Of a stretch of 64,000 bases of DNA, positions 46,362 to 57,685 are shown piece after piece. The notes beneath the pieces are model-generated. The model saw nothing but the letters and a program-made list of their open reading frames with translations. It had not been told where the DNA came from and made no database searches. The stretch's first letter is position 1, and every line of letters starts with the position of its first letter. The DNA is from Linanthus parryae. Taxonomy: Eukaryota > Streptophyta > Magnoliopsida > Ericales > Polemoniaceae. Both the position numbers and the translations under genes were made by a program. The stretch covers positions 14,195,922-14,259,921 of the forward strand of contig JALGPY010000012.1 of NCBI GenBank assembly GCA_023055425.1, given 5' to 3'.

Positions 46362-46801
46362 AGGTAGATACGTGTCTCACCTCGCAAGAGCTTGTGATAC
46401 ACGCAGCAATGATACTCACACTCCTGGTAGCCAATCTTCAACATGAAGCTGTCAAACCTCTTGTACCATTGCCTCGACGAATGTTTAAGTTCATAGAGAG
46501 ATCTTTTCAACTTGCACACTAGGTCTTCTCTTTCAGGAACTTGGAATCCTTCTTGTTGGCTCATTTATATCTCCTCTTCCAAGGTAGATACGTGTCTCAC
46601 CTCGCAAGAGCTTGTGATACATGCATCAATCATACTCGCACTCCTGGTAGCCAATCTTCAACATGAAGCTGTCAAACCTCTTGTACCATTGCCTCAACGA
46701 ATGTTTAAGTTCATAGAGAGATCTTTTCAACTTGCACACTTGGTCTTCTCTTTCATGAACTTGGAATCCTTCTTGTTGGCTCATGTATATCTCGTCTTCC
46801 A
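46362..46801 (-). repeat. 220-bp tandem duplication in the RT of element G
   Basis: 46362-46581 is repeated at 46582-46801 with scattered differences. Both copies encode the N-terminal RT segment (KRSLYELK and QWYKRFDSF). The differences mean the duplication is not recent. Confidence 0.85.
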
Positions 46802-49410
46802 ATTTGCCGTGTAGGAAAGCTGTTTCACGTCTAGCTGCTCAAGCTCTAAGTCGTGGTGCGCCACCAGCGCTAGTAGCACCTTGATCGAAGAATGTTTGAC
46901 CAATAGTGAGAAGATCTTGTTGTAGTCAACTTCCTTTTTCTGACTGAAGTTCCTTTCTTTCTTCTAAAAACTCACTGCAAGTGACTATCTTACTCCGCGC
47001 TAGAAATTTTACAAGCTCCCGAGTCGAGTTCTTTCTAAGAGATTCCATCTCTTCTCCCATCACGGTAATCCATTGTGCTGACGCGGAACCAAAAATCGCA
47101 ACTTTATTGGTGGACGACTCATCCCCCACTTCTTCGTCTACCTGCAATGCATATACCATCATCTCCGTACCTTGCTGGAGGCTTTATGACTCTCCTTGGT
47201 CTTCCTTAAGAAATACTCTGATGAACCGGTTCCTCTGGTAGCAATGCATCCCCATCAGACTCTTCTGCTTCTTCCTCTTTGGTTTCTGGCGACGATGGTG
47301 GCAATTCAGGCCCCTTCGGATCATTAGGACCCCAACTTGCCTCCACCTTCTTCTCTGTATCTCAAACCTCTATCTCCATGGAACTTGACTTGATCATTGA
47401 ACTCTCATCAAAACTTCACTTCTGTTAAGTATAATTTTGTTGTATGTCCAAATCTTGTATCCCTTCACACCTGTCTCAAAGCCCATTAATACCCCCTTCG
47501 TTTCCCTAAGTTCAAGATTGCCATCATCCACATGATAATAGGAAACGCAACCAAAGACCCTCAAATCCGAGTAATCTGCTGCTTTTTCGGATCATACTTC
47601 AAAAGGAATCTTGCATGCTATACCTGTAGGCTCCGATTGACGAGATAGCATGCCATAGAAACTGCCTCTCCCATTTGAAATCATACACCTTGCCTTCGCT
47701 AAAAGTGTGTGATTCATTCTTTCGGTTACATCATTTTACTTTGGTGTGTGCCGAACGGTGAGATGGCGAGTGATTCCCTGATCCTTGCAGAATCCATCAA
47801 ATTCTGATGAACAAACTCCAATACGTTGTCCGTGCGCAACCTCTTCACCTTCTTTCCCACCTGATTCTCTACTAAGGTCTTCCACTCCTTGAATGTTGCG
47901 AAGGCTTCACTCTTGTGCTTCATCACGAATATCCAAGTCATCCTTGAGTAATCGTCTATGATGCTTAGAAAATACCTGTACCCTCCAATCGTCTCCACTC
48001 GAGATGGACCCCAGCAATTCAAATGAATGTAATCCATAGTGCCTTTCGTTCTATGAACCGCCTTAGGGAACTTGCTACGCTGTAGCTTCCCGTACACGCC
48101 GTGCTCACAAAACACTAGGCTCTTGGGCGTGTGCCCAGTTAGATTGCCTTTCTTTTGAAGTTCCTGCATTCCACTTTCACTCATATGCCATAGCTTGGTT
48201 TGATCAGCTTCCTTAATCTCGGCCAAGACAACTCCGACGAATCATGTGATCGCCGAACCCTGTTGCACGTACAAAATCCCATTCCTAACCCCTTGAGTAG
48301 CACATCAGTACCCTTGTAGACGCATAATCCTCTATCTTCATCCTTGAAGCTAATCCCTTGTTGTCGAGTAGACTCAAAGAAATCAGATTCTTTGTGACAA
48401 GTGGTACGTGCTTGACCATCATTCCATGTGCATGTCTTCCCATCATTATCTTGAATCTAAATGAACCTATCCCTAGGACCTTGAAAACAGCTCCATTTGC
48501 CATATAGACGGATCTCCATCTGCGAGGTTATAGCTTGAAAATAGTTCCCTGTTAGAACAGATGTGATAGAAAGCCACAGAGTCAAGAAACCACGCAAATT
48601 GATGCGCGACATCATCCGCCAATAGAACGAAATCGTCCTTGGACGAATTTTTCCATCTCTACACGGCTGCAGATCCATTATGTCCCTGTTGATCTTGTTT
48701 CGACGAATCTCTCTTCTATCGCCCCTTTTCCTTGCACCAAGCACAGACATCCTTGGGCAACTTAGAACTAGAAAACTGCTTTTTCTTGTTCCTCTTACCT
48801 TCTTGCTTCCTCCCATCGCCATTCCGGAAGCATGGTCCTTTGTACCTGTGCATGCGCCCTTGTGGCGCAATTCCCTAACATGGAGCCCCGATGACCTCCT
48901 CTAGGGTTATGCTGTCCTTATCCACAATAAAGGATTGCACGAAGTTCTCGTATGATGGAGGTAACGAGACCAACAGCAAGAGTGCGACATCCTTATCATT
49001 CACCTTCTCGTCAACTTTACGCATATCAAGAAGAATTTTGTTTAATTGATCAAGGTGATCCTTGAGAGTCGTACCTTCGAGCATCTGCAGGGTAAAAAAC
49101 CATTTCTTAAGCATCAACTTGCTGGTGAGTGACTTTGTCATGTTGAGTCTCTCCAACTTGAGCCATAGCGCAAGCGCCGGTGTCTGATCCCCGACCTCGG
49201 TGATCACGTCATCCGGTAGCAAAACAAGGTCGTCGAGTGTTTCTTCTCCTTCATCAACCTATACTCCGGTGATGCAACGTCAATGCCTGCCTTGTCCGTG
49301 GCCAAAGGCGTGCAGATGCCTTGCGATTTCAATAAGGCGCACCTCCTGTGAACATGTCGATCTTCAACATCGATCCGGACATTGTTCTTGGCGGAGTGGC
49401 CACGAATCAG

Positions 49411-49422
49411 GCTCTGATACAA
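49411..49422 (-). other. Primer-binding site of element G
   Basis: Minus strand TTGTATCAGAGC, close to the usual copia TGGTATCAGAGC complementary to initiator tRNA-Met, between the LTR and gag. Confidence 0.7.
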
Positions 49423-49430
49423 GTTTGTAA

Positions 49431-49810
49431 TGTCGCTCAAGCTTCACGAACAATGAAAAGAAACGATGAAACACACGGTTTACGTAGTTCGTTAGTACAA
49501 ATTATGCTAACTACGTTTACCTGCAAGAAGATCCTGTATTCAACTCAAGAGAACAATTTACAATGGTTGCATATGAATATAGGAACCCAAAGAATTCTTT
49601 TATAACCCCCCCCCCCTCCAAAACCGGGCTAAGCTCTAGGGTAATGTTTCCATCCTTATTTGCAGCCTCCATGATCTGTTTGTGCGAACAGGGCGTTTGT
49701 TCGTCGAACATGTTCGTACGAGCAACTACCTTGATCGTACCAACGGCAGTGGGTTTTGGCTTCTCCGTTGCTCCATTGAGTATCTGCATTCTTCAAGGCA
49801 TATTCCGACA
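49431..49810 (-). repeat. 5' LTR of element G
   Basis: Minus strand: starts TGTCGGAATATGCC at 49810 and ends TTGAGCGACA at 49431, giving TGTCG...CGACA ends. It pairs with 44943-45310. It contains copies of the GTTCG...CGAAC dyad (about 49679-49740) and a C-run (49606-49617). Confidence 0.75.
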
Positions 49811-51432
49811 TTCCAATTTATGTATTATATCGAATTCTGAACAAATATGTAGATAATTCGTGTTAACTTTGTGATGTAGGGATAGAAGGGCTCAGATGCA
49901 AAAATCATGAGATTATGAAGTATTGAAGCTCAAAGGCCTTAGCCCCGAGCCAGAAAGCCAAGACCTTGAAGGTCTCAAGTAACCTTTGCTGAAGTTAGGG
50001 GGTCGTGGCCTTAAGAAGCGGATTCTAGGCCTCCTAAAGCAAGGGCAAACCTAATCAATGTTTGTAGTAAGAAATCATGTCATCATTTATTCTCTCTGGC
50101 TCTCAGCTATTGTTACTTGTTAATTTTCTTGGTTTGTAAGGTTTTAATAAGCTTTTGGAGTTTGATTGTTTGATGATGTTCTGTTCTGAATTGTGCTATG
50201 TTTCTGCGTTGTCTTCTCTGTGTGTTGTGAGCTGTGATCTTCATCGACAAGGGTAGTCCTTGTCCTGCTTTGAATGGTTCTCGGAATGCATCAGTTAATG
50301 ACTATGCTTCTTCTCCTTGTTATATACATAACAATAATTGTCTAGGATTTTTTTTGTTTTCTCAACAATTTCCACAGTGGTAATTTTAATTTTTTCTCTA
50401 CCAAATGAGGAAATATTGTGATAGCATGTCTGTCATGGCTTCTTGATTTTATTTCATTGCACTGACAGTAACAGATTTTGACGAATTTGATTGGATTCAA
50501 TTGTAACATTTTTCTCAAGGAAACATATCACTGGTATTTCAACGTAACTAGCTAAAATAATAATACTATTACTTTGCGACAACTCTCTATTAATGTCAGT
50601 CCTCATTTCACCAGATTAAGAACTCTGATTGATTTTTTCCCGACCAAACCAATGATAACACATAGCATAGATAACACCGGGTTCAGAGGCTAGTCCATGT
50701 TCAAGAACCAAGCAAACTATAGACAAAAGCCTATGTGGTCATGCTTCATTTTTAAGCATTTCGAGGATATTATTTGACTAGCAAACCGATACGGGAACTT
50801 GTCATTCTGGAGTAGCATTTATTTATGAGTAAAAATAAAAGACACATTTGTATCATGTTTATTGAAATAAGCGCCTTCATATAACATATTGTTTCAATTC
50901 CTTTGTTTTTATATTCCTTCTCTAGAAGTCCCGGGTAATAGTACTGGTGAAAGATAAATAGAGGGATTATTATTCATCAAATGAAAGATATATGTTATCA
51001 TTAGTGCCAGCAATAGACGTGTTCTTGTTGTGACTTGGAAAAACAAGTCTACTGACCATTTCCAATTCACCTCTTCCTTGTCACGGGAGAGCAGATTACT
51101 AAATATCTGACCTTTTCATTTGATGATTGACTGAATAAGAGTCAGGTCATTGTTTTTGGAGGAACCAACTCTTGATTGACCAAGTAATTTCCCGGTCATC
51201 GACAAAGCTAAGGTCTCTAGGATCATGGCTACATGTCCATACATTTGTTTAGAATCGTCGTTTGCCCCACATTGGGATTGTGTGACATATTTGTGGTTAA
51301 TATATCTTTTTGTTCATCTTCACAGGCAATCAGAAAAATTATCTGTCAGAAATGTTGAGGAAGATTGTGCCCTAGATCATCGGAAGACCACTAGCTTAAG
51401 GTCTCGGGGTGCGAATATATTTAGAGGGAGAA
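49811..51432. other. Intergenic region upstream of gene 2
   Basis: No supported gene. Bases about 49880-49980 resemble 44655-44760 on the other side of element G. Confidence 0.5.
51175..51185 (+). promoter_or_regulatory. W-box-containing 11-mer upstream of gene 2
   Basis: ATTGACCAAGT, identical to the 11-mer before gene 1 and 248 bp before this ATG. Confidence 0.4.
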
Positions 51433-53832
51433 ATGTTGAGCAAAAGTAAGAACATCCAATTTGCTTTTCTTGCCCTTCTCTTCAGCCTGTGCCAACTAGT
51501 TCTCACTGAAGCTGGCTGCTCAAATAGTCAACATTTTGCTTCAGATGATATTACAATCAATTGTGGCTTCTCCGGGAACTCCATAGCATTAGATGGCCGT
51601 GAATGGGTTGGAGATGCCGAGCCACAGCTAACCAGAGCACAAAAGGAAAATAGCAAGGCAGTAAGCATAAAAGAATCTCCATATGCTTCCACGGCCAATC
51701 CTGTCCCTTACCAGACTGCTCGGATTTCTCATTCTGAATTCGTTTACTCGTTCAAGGTCAACCAGGGACAGAAGTTCATCCGTCTGCATTTCCATCCTGT
51801 TTCTCACCCAGGCTTTCAGAGGTCTAAAGCCATTTTCACAGTACAAGCAGGGCCTTTCACTCTGCTTCGGAACTTCAATGCTTCTTTATATTCTGATAGC
51901 TTGGGCTTAAAACCATTCACAAGAGAATTCTGTGTCAGCGTCGAAGATCACCAAGTGTTCAGCATAACTTTTTCTCCATCTAAAAGTAGCATCTCAGGTA
52001 ATACATATGCTTTCGTGAATGGGATAGAGATCATCTCCATGCCAACGGGTCTATACTACACACCAGATGGTCATCCAGGTGCGCAAGTTGTTGGCCAGGA
52101 ACATCGTTTTCGTGTTGACCAAAGTAATGTACTTGAGTTGGTTCACCGTCTAAATGTTGGAGGGGACTCAATTTTGCCAATGGAAGATTGGGGCCTATTT
52201 CGGAAGTGGCTTACAGATTCAAGCTACTTGGTAGAATCGGGTGTTTCATCTTTTACTTCAGCATCTCCGATCAAATACGCAAACATCCCAATATATGTAG
52301 CACCACGACAAGTGTACCAAACAGCAAGGGCGATAGGCCAGAACAAGATAACAGATAAGAAGAGGAATCTTACATGGAGCTTACCAGTAGATATGGGGTT
52401 CAGGTACCTCCTTAGACTCCATTTTTGTGAACCTGACCACGGTACAAATGATATTGGCCACGGGATGTTTGATATCTTCATCAACAATAAGACAGTTGAA
52501 GCTACAACAGATTTGACCAAATGGGGTGGTAAAAATGGGGTTGCAATGTATGAAGACTATGCGGTGAAGATGGAAAGTAATGAGCAGAAAGGAAGACACA
52601 ACTTGAGCATAGCATTACAGCCAGAATGTTATGACTCGAACACAAAATGCTACGCTGGTGCGGTCTTAAATGGGATTGAACTTTTCAAGCTCAGAAACCC
52701 TGACAACAATCTAGCTGGCAAGAACCACGAGCCTCCGACGCTCTCCCTACCTCCTATCATGAAATTTTATAAACTACTTTTCACTTCCAGAACTGTGAGT
52801 GGTCTGATCATTTTGATTACATCTTTAAAGGCCATTGTTTACAACTTATCAGAGAAGCATAAATCAGCATCATCAAGGCCGGAAGAAGTGGGTCGCCGAT
52901 TTAGCTTTCGTGAAATATCACAGGCTACAAACAACTTTGATGATGAGTTGGTAATCGGAAATGGGAGATCTGGTAAAGTTTACAAAGGAACCATCGAGAA
53001 AGGGACAACCCATGTTGCAGTAAAACGCTTTAGGTCAATGTCTAGGCAGGCACCTGAGGAATTCTTAAAGGCAATAAAGATACATTCCAGCCTCTCTCAT
53101 ACCAATCTTATTAATCTAATCGGCTATTGTAATGATAGCAATGAGATGATCTTCGTGTATGAGTATATGATCAATGGAACTCTAGCCGATCATCTCCACA
53201 AAGTGGGTAGACATGGTCATGTTTCTTCTTTGTCTTGGGAAGGGAGGTTAAACATTTGCATCGGAGCTGCGCATGGATTGGAGTATCTGAACACTGTTGC
53301 CGTAGACCGACTCATGAACTGTGATGTGAAGACCTCCAATATTCTGTTGGATGAGAACTGGGTAGCAAAAATCTGCGATTTTGGGCTGTTGAAAATGGAT
53401 GGCAGCACAACAAACCAGTCAAATATTTCCAATATCATGGACTTTAAAGAAGTGTATGCCTTTGGTGTGGTATTGTTCGAAGTATTGACTGGGAGATCGG
53501 CAATAGATGAGAGATTGGAGGGAGAGGAACACTGCCTAGCTCTCTGGGCAGAAAAAAACTTCAAGGAGGGGAAACTTGATCAGATCGTAGATCGAAATAT
53601 TATGGAGGAGATAACACCTCATTGCCTGAAGCTCTTTGCTGAAGTTGCTACCAAATGCATAAGCAGTCATCCAAATGATAGGCCAACAATGTCAGAGGTA
53701 GTGCAGAGGCTCAAATTTTCATTGGCATCACAGAGGTTACATAGCCAATGGCAAGTTGAAGTTTCTGCTAGAGAATCAAAGAATGCATTTCTTACTGATG
53801 TTATTGGAGAATCCGATGTTTTGTATCCTTAG
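51433..53832 (+). CDS. Gene 2: malectin-like receptor kinase (CrRLK1L) with damaged kinase
   Basis: Single exon, 799 residues. I chose the ATG at 51433 (MLSKSKNIQF) because it starts a good signal peptide and aligns with gene 1; an in-frame GTG at 51409 is not needed. The malectin-like ectodomain (about 35-430) is very close to that of gene 1, and the TM is at about 455-475. In the kinase (about 495-775) GNGRSGKVYKG, Lys531 and DFG (649-651) are present, but HRD reads NCD (629-631). About 20 residues of the activation segment, including GTFGYLDPEY and the P+1 loop, are missing between MDFKE and VYAFGVV. It is therefore probably inactive as a kinase. There is no second kinase domain. It could act as a decoy or scaffold, or be a decaying paralogue; the open frame argues against long-standing neutral decay. 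Confidence 0.88.
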   Translation: MLSKSKNIQFAFLALLFSLCQLVLTEAGCSNSQHFASDDITINCGFSGNSIALDGREWVGDAEPQLTRAQKENSKAVSIKESPYASTANPVPYQTARISHSEFVYSFKVNQGQKFIRLHFHPVSHPGFQRSKAIFTVQAGPFTLLRNFNASLYSDSLGLKPFTREFCVSVEDHQVFSITFSPSKSSISGNTYAFVNGIEIISMPTGLYYTPDGHPGAQVVGQEHRFRVDQSNVLELVHRLNVGGDSILPMEDWGLFRKWLTDSSYLVESGVSSFTSASPIKYANIPIYVAPRQVYQTARAIGQNKITDKKRNLTWSLPVDMGFRYLLRLHFCEPDHGTNDIGHGMFDIFINNKTVEATTDLTKWGGKNGVAMYEDYAVKMESNEQKGRHNLSIALQPECYDSNTKCYAGAVLNGIELFKLRNPDNNLAGKNHEPPTLSLPPIMKFYKLLFTSRTVSGLIILITSLKAIVYNLSEKHKSASSRPEEVGRRFSFREISQATNNFDDELVIGNGRSGKVYKGTIEKGTTHVAVKRFRSMSRQAPEEFLKAIKIHSSLSHTNLINLIGYCNDSNEMIFVYEYMINGTLADHLHKVGRHGHVSSLSWEGRLNICIGAAHGLEYLNTVAVDRLMNCDVKTSNILLDENWVAKICDFGLLKMDGSTTNQSNISNIMDFKEVYAFGVVLFEVLTGRSAIDERLEGEEHCLALWAEKNFKEGKLDQIVDRNIMEEITPHCLKLFAEVATKCISSHPNDRPTMSEVVQRLKFSLASQRLHSQWQVEVSARESKNAFLTDVIGESDVLYP

Positions 53833-54668
53833 TATGCAAATATAAAGATGGCTCCTGTAGTCCTCGGTTTCACGTTTGTTGACCTTTCTTTAAAATCCCA
53901 TTTATGATTGCTGCTTTGGTCTAGGGAGTGCCGGGTTTATTGTTTTCTTATAGGAGTTACATGTACAACTTTAAATGTTCCCTTGATAGAATTTTCTACC
54001 CAAATACAAGGGTGACCAAAGTGAAATGACTCGTTATAATTGCATTTAGTGTGTATGGTAAGCAGAACTTTTGAAAATCTAGGGTTTTTAGGGTTTTTGA
54101 TTCCCTGTAGCAAGTGCTGAAGGTACTGGGTTCAGATAAGCCAGATTGTTTTCAGAATTGGTTCAGTAGCATATCCCAGCTTTTCAGTTGCAAAAATGGG
54201 ATTGCAAAGTAATGACTGCATCATGCTTACAATGAAAAGCTTGAGCCATTGCTCCTAGTTGAGACTAGGTACTCCGTCTCTCTCTCTTTTTTTTCGAAGA
54301 GATGAATAGCAATGTGGTCATGTGATACGGGAAGACACATGTATTTGCACACGACACCGCGATACCGTGACGAGCCGGAGTATAAAGATGATTATTATTA
54401 TTAATTATTTATTTAGTCGTGTATGTAGTTATTTATTTTATTGCGTTTAATTAGTTGGTCAGGCTTTTTTGTCAACTGACCCGTAAGGAGTGTAGGATTA
54501 GGTTTATTTTACTATTTAAACACATTCTAGTCTTTGTTTTTTTTTCAATCAGATGAATTGAGAAAAATATCTTCGTTTGATCACAAATTAGTTTGTTAGG
54601 TAAAGTGCCGTAGGCTCAGCTACGTGGGAGTTTTGTCGATTTCTCACAAAATCGTCAACCCGGTACCT
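53833..54668. other. Downstream of gene 2; possible LTR fragment
   Basis: No gene seen. About 54340-54650 has the look of an LTR fragment (TACTATTTAAACACATTCTAG as a TATA-like context, then a leader-like stretch), but no partner or coding part supports it. Confidence 0.3.
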
Positions 54669-54671
54669 TTA

Positions 54672-54994
54672 GGGTACGTTTGGTGTCGGGATTAAAAATT
54701 GGGGGTATAGGGGGCCCTACAGTATTATAGGGTGTATTGATATTAAGGGAGCATTAATTATACAGCGAGGATTATGTAACATGTTTGTTTGCATTAGTAT
54801 AAATAGGAGTATTAATACTTTAGTATTCAATCCCACCTACATGGTGGGATTAGATTTGAGGCATATAGGGGGTATAGATAATAAGGGGGGATTGAATACC
54901 CCTTGAAATTATCCCTGCACCAAACACTAGTTATTACCCCCTACTGGTATTATTATTACTGTACCCCTTCTTTATCCCTGCATCAAACATGCCC
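54672..54994. mobile_element. Tourist/PIF-like MITE (323 bp)
   Basis: Ends GGGTACGTTTGGTG and, inverted, GGGCATGTTTGATG, flanked by TTA on both sides (54669-54671, 54995-54997). TTA duplications are typical of PIF/Harbinger elements. No coding sequence. Confidence 0.75.
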
Positions 54995-55124
54995 TTACGG
55001 TCTCATCATGTATTCTTAAATAAGGACATCTTTCAATTCTCATCAGCAGTAGCAAGCCAAGGAGAGTAAGAAGATGATTGTATTGGAGCTTTGAAAGCAT
55101 TTGCAGTCTGAAACTTTAATGCCT

Positions 55125-55230
55125 GTTGATGGTACGCTGGGTATCATTAAAATTGTTGGTAGCTGTTGGCATCTCAAGGAATGAAAAGCAGCGACATACT
55201 TCCCTTCGAGATCACTTTTAAAAATGTTTT
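55125..55230 (-). pseudogene. Relic of a CrRLK1L juxtamembrane/kinase start
   Basis: On the minus strand it aligns over about 90 bp with gene 3 near 63870-63960. It encodes [12 protein letters not shown], then PTATNNFNDT, after which the match ends. The preceding codons hold a stop. It is a fragment left by a duplication or partial deletion in the cluster. Confidence 0.65.
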
Positions 55231-57602
55231 TCCCTGTTGGAATCTTCTTCTAGCTAGAGAGAATACTAACCAATAAAAACGGATATCGATAATGGAGACG
55301 TAAATGATCAGACTATTTATTATTGAGTCAAGACTTCTGAAACTGAATGACCTCCCCTCTGATGACTTCTCCACTATCGGAAGAATTGTCGTAATAATTT
55401 GTGAAACACTGGACTCAGTCAAATATTTCGAATCCTGAGAGAGAAGAGAAGAACATACATGGATATTGAGTCGGTGTGACTGAGCCTCCACCAATATTTA
55501 AGCGCTGAACCATCTCCAGGGTAATGTTGTTTTCACTGTAGAATCAATGGATCAGTGGCTACTTTCAGAATATACTATATTTATGTGAAGTTTTGTACTA
55601 AATGTGCAAGTAATCTTTCACTACTTTCTGCAGTCTATATGTTGCTTTCTATGTTTTCCTAAAGCTAAACCCTCAAGCAAGTATAATACCAGACCTGCAA
55701 CATCAAAAAAAAAAAATTGTTTGACCAAAAGGAATGGGAAGAAGAAAGTACCGGGTCAACACAACACTTTTTGAGGGGAATGTTGACAAGTGTACGAAAA
55801 CTTCAAAGAACTTAATCATATCATCTTATTTCACAGTTGTTAAATTTAAAACTTGGCATCATAAAGACACTACTATTAATACCAGAACACATTGAGTAAT
55901 CTTTTCTTCGATGTAGGAAATTATCAGACCGTACCCACAAATATGATACCAATCACATTGAATTATGAATGGGGTTTTCTGAATGCCCCAGTGTAGACTC
56001 TTAATGAGGAGCCATCTCAGTCCAGGCAAGGCAAGGTAATTCTTCTAGATGAACATTTCAAGCAGCAACCAATACATCTCTTTTGCCAATTCATCTCACC
56101 TCTAAACCAATTCCATCACCAAGATTTCTGCTTGCTCCTGACATCTCCAGTTGCTTAATTGGAGAGGTTTTGTTACTGAGTAGAGCCGTGTGCATATATG
56201 CATCAGCTGTGATTTCTGTCCCTTTCTTTCTCTACTACGTTTTGACCAATAGTTATTGCAGGACGTTTCTTAGCTAAGACTAAGAGTACACAGAAAGCTC
56301 CGGTTAGCAAAGAAGAGCATCATCAATCTAATACCTATCAAACTGCACTTCACATCTAATACATATCATACTTGAGCAAGATCAGTAGTCCTTCATACAG
56401 TTGCACGTTTTCAGTAACGACTCCCCCAGTGACAAATCACAATACTCTTGGGCATAGTTGTCAAATCGGGATTCAGATAGTGAATCGAAATTCACCTTCA
56501 CTGAATCGTAAATCGAGTCGTGAATAGTAAGGATTCAGCTTGCAATATTTTTATGTAGATATAATAAAATATGTCATAAATCTATAGAAAACCCTAAACC
56601 TCAGCCTCAAAATCAGCCCTTCAATCAAGCTGTCAACCGCGAAACCAGAACTTGAACCAAGGGCTACGAATTGAAAAAAAGAAAAAAAATCACAGCCACA
56701 CTGCTCAAATTCAGCTCTTCGCGAACAAAAATCTTGGAGGGTTAGCGTCGGCGATGGGTTGACAGCATGGCGGTAGTGGTCCAAATCTAGTGGTACAGAT
56801 TGCAGAGATTCGGTTCTTGATGGTGTGACAGTAGTGGCAGTAGGCCCTAGTGTTATGCAGTGGCTGTGAGGGTTTTATATGGGATTTGGTTGTGGCGGTG
56901 ATGTACGGCTGGGGGGGGGGGGGGGGGGGGGGGGGGGCAGGGCCAGGTGAGATAGAGAGAGAGTGGCGGCAGTGGCAGAGGTGTTGAGGGAGGTTGGTGG
57001 CAGCGGTGTGTGGTTTCCGGTGAAACATCGATGAAGAAGAGAGCAGGAGAGAGACGAGAGAAGAATGGGGGAAGATCTATATTTTTCTTTTAAAATTGAA
57101 ATTCTAGGGGTATAATGGACATTTACAAATTCATGTCCAATATAGTATTGAAGTTAATGGCAAGGGCATAACTGTCATTTATAAAAAAAAGTTACCTGCC
57201 GTTACAGGGGTGGTTTGAGGTATTATCTAAACTACAAGGTAGTAACCGGAAGGGGTGGTTTCCGTCATATACCCTAAAGTCTATTATGAACCCACAGAAG
57301 ATTCTTATTCCTAGAGTCTCTTCAGTGTCCAGTGTAAAGCTTAAAACACACGGACAAGGACATAATAAATTTTCAACAGGAACATGACGTTACCTGTAAA
57401 GTTTTAGCTATTTGTTAATTAGAGAGTACGTCTTATTGTCGGTTCTGCTGACTGTACCATTACAAAGGTTGAATCAAATAAAGCAGAAGTGATTACCAAC
57501 AGAAGCATGAAAGTAAAAGGCGAAACTGAGGAGAGATTAATAAGGGTAAAAATAAAATCTTAATAAAATGCATAAAGGAAGACCATCCTAAAATTTAAAT
57601 CG

Positions 57603-57685
<83 letters not shown>

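Larger units (their letters stand above)
45718..49440 (-). pseudogene. Broken gag-pol of element G
   Basis: In minus-strand order: gag (49440-48875, with ALALWLKLE and LPPSYENFVQSF, a UBN2-type copia gag), a basic linker/zinc-knuckle region (48870-48457), protease remnants (48503-48285), and integrase (48226-47726) with FCEHGVYGK in place of the paired cysteines and IIDDYSRMTW. RT follows (46564-46054), with LYELKHSSRQWYKRFDSF and MYVDDILI. RNase H pieces (45984-45718) include MAQPSKDHW. Several frames, stops and a 220-bp internal duplication make it non-functional. Resemblance is to the Tnt1/Tork type. Confidence 0.8.
44943..49810 (-). mobile_element. Element G: degenerate Ty1/copia retrotransposon
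   Basis: Minus strand. The LTRs are about 49431-49810 (5') and about 44943-45310 (3'). A PBS-like GTATCAGAGC is at 49411-49422. Broken gag, protease, integrase, RT and RNase H follow in copia order (integrase before RT). It lies between genes 1 and 2. The left LTR end is blurred, so the target duplication cannot be read. Confidence 0.85.

Noticed and set aside
51409..51432. Earlier start of gene 2 at GTG 51409
   Set aside because: GTG is not a usual plant start, and the ATG at 51433 gives a good signal peptide aligned with gene 1.
56711..57028. Proline-rich ORF on the minus strand
   Set aside because: The prolines are the translation of the 27-base G run. There are no homologous features and the frame is short.
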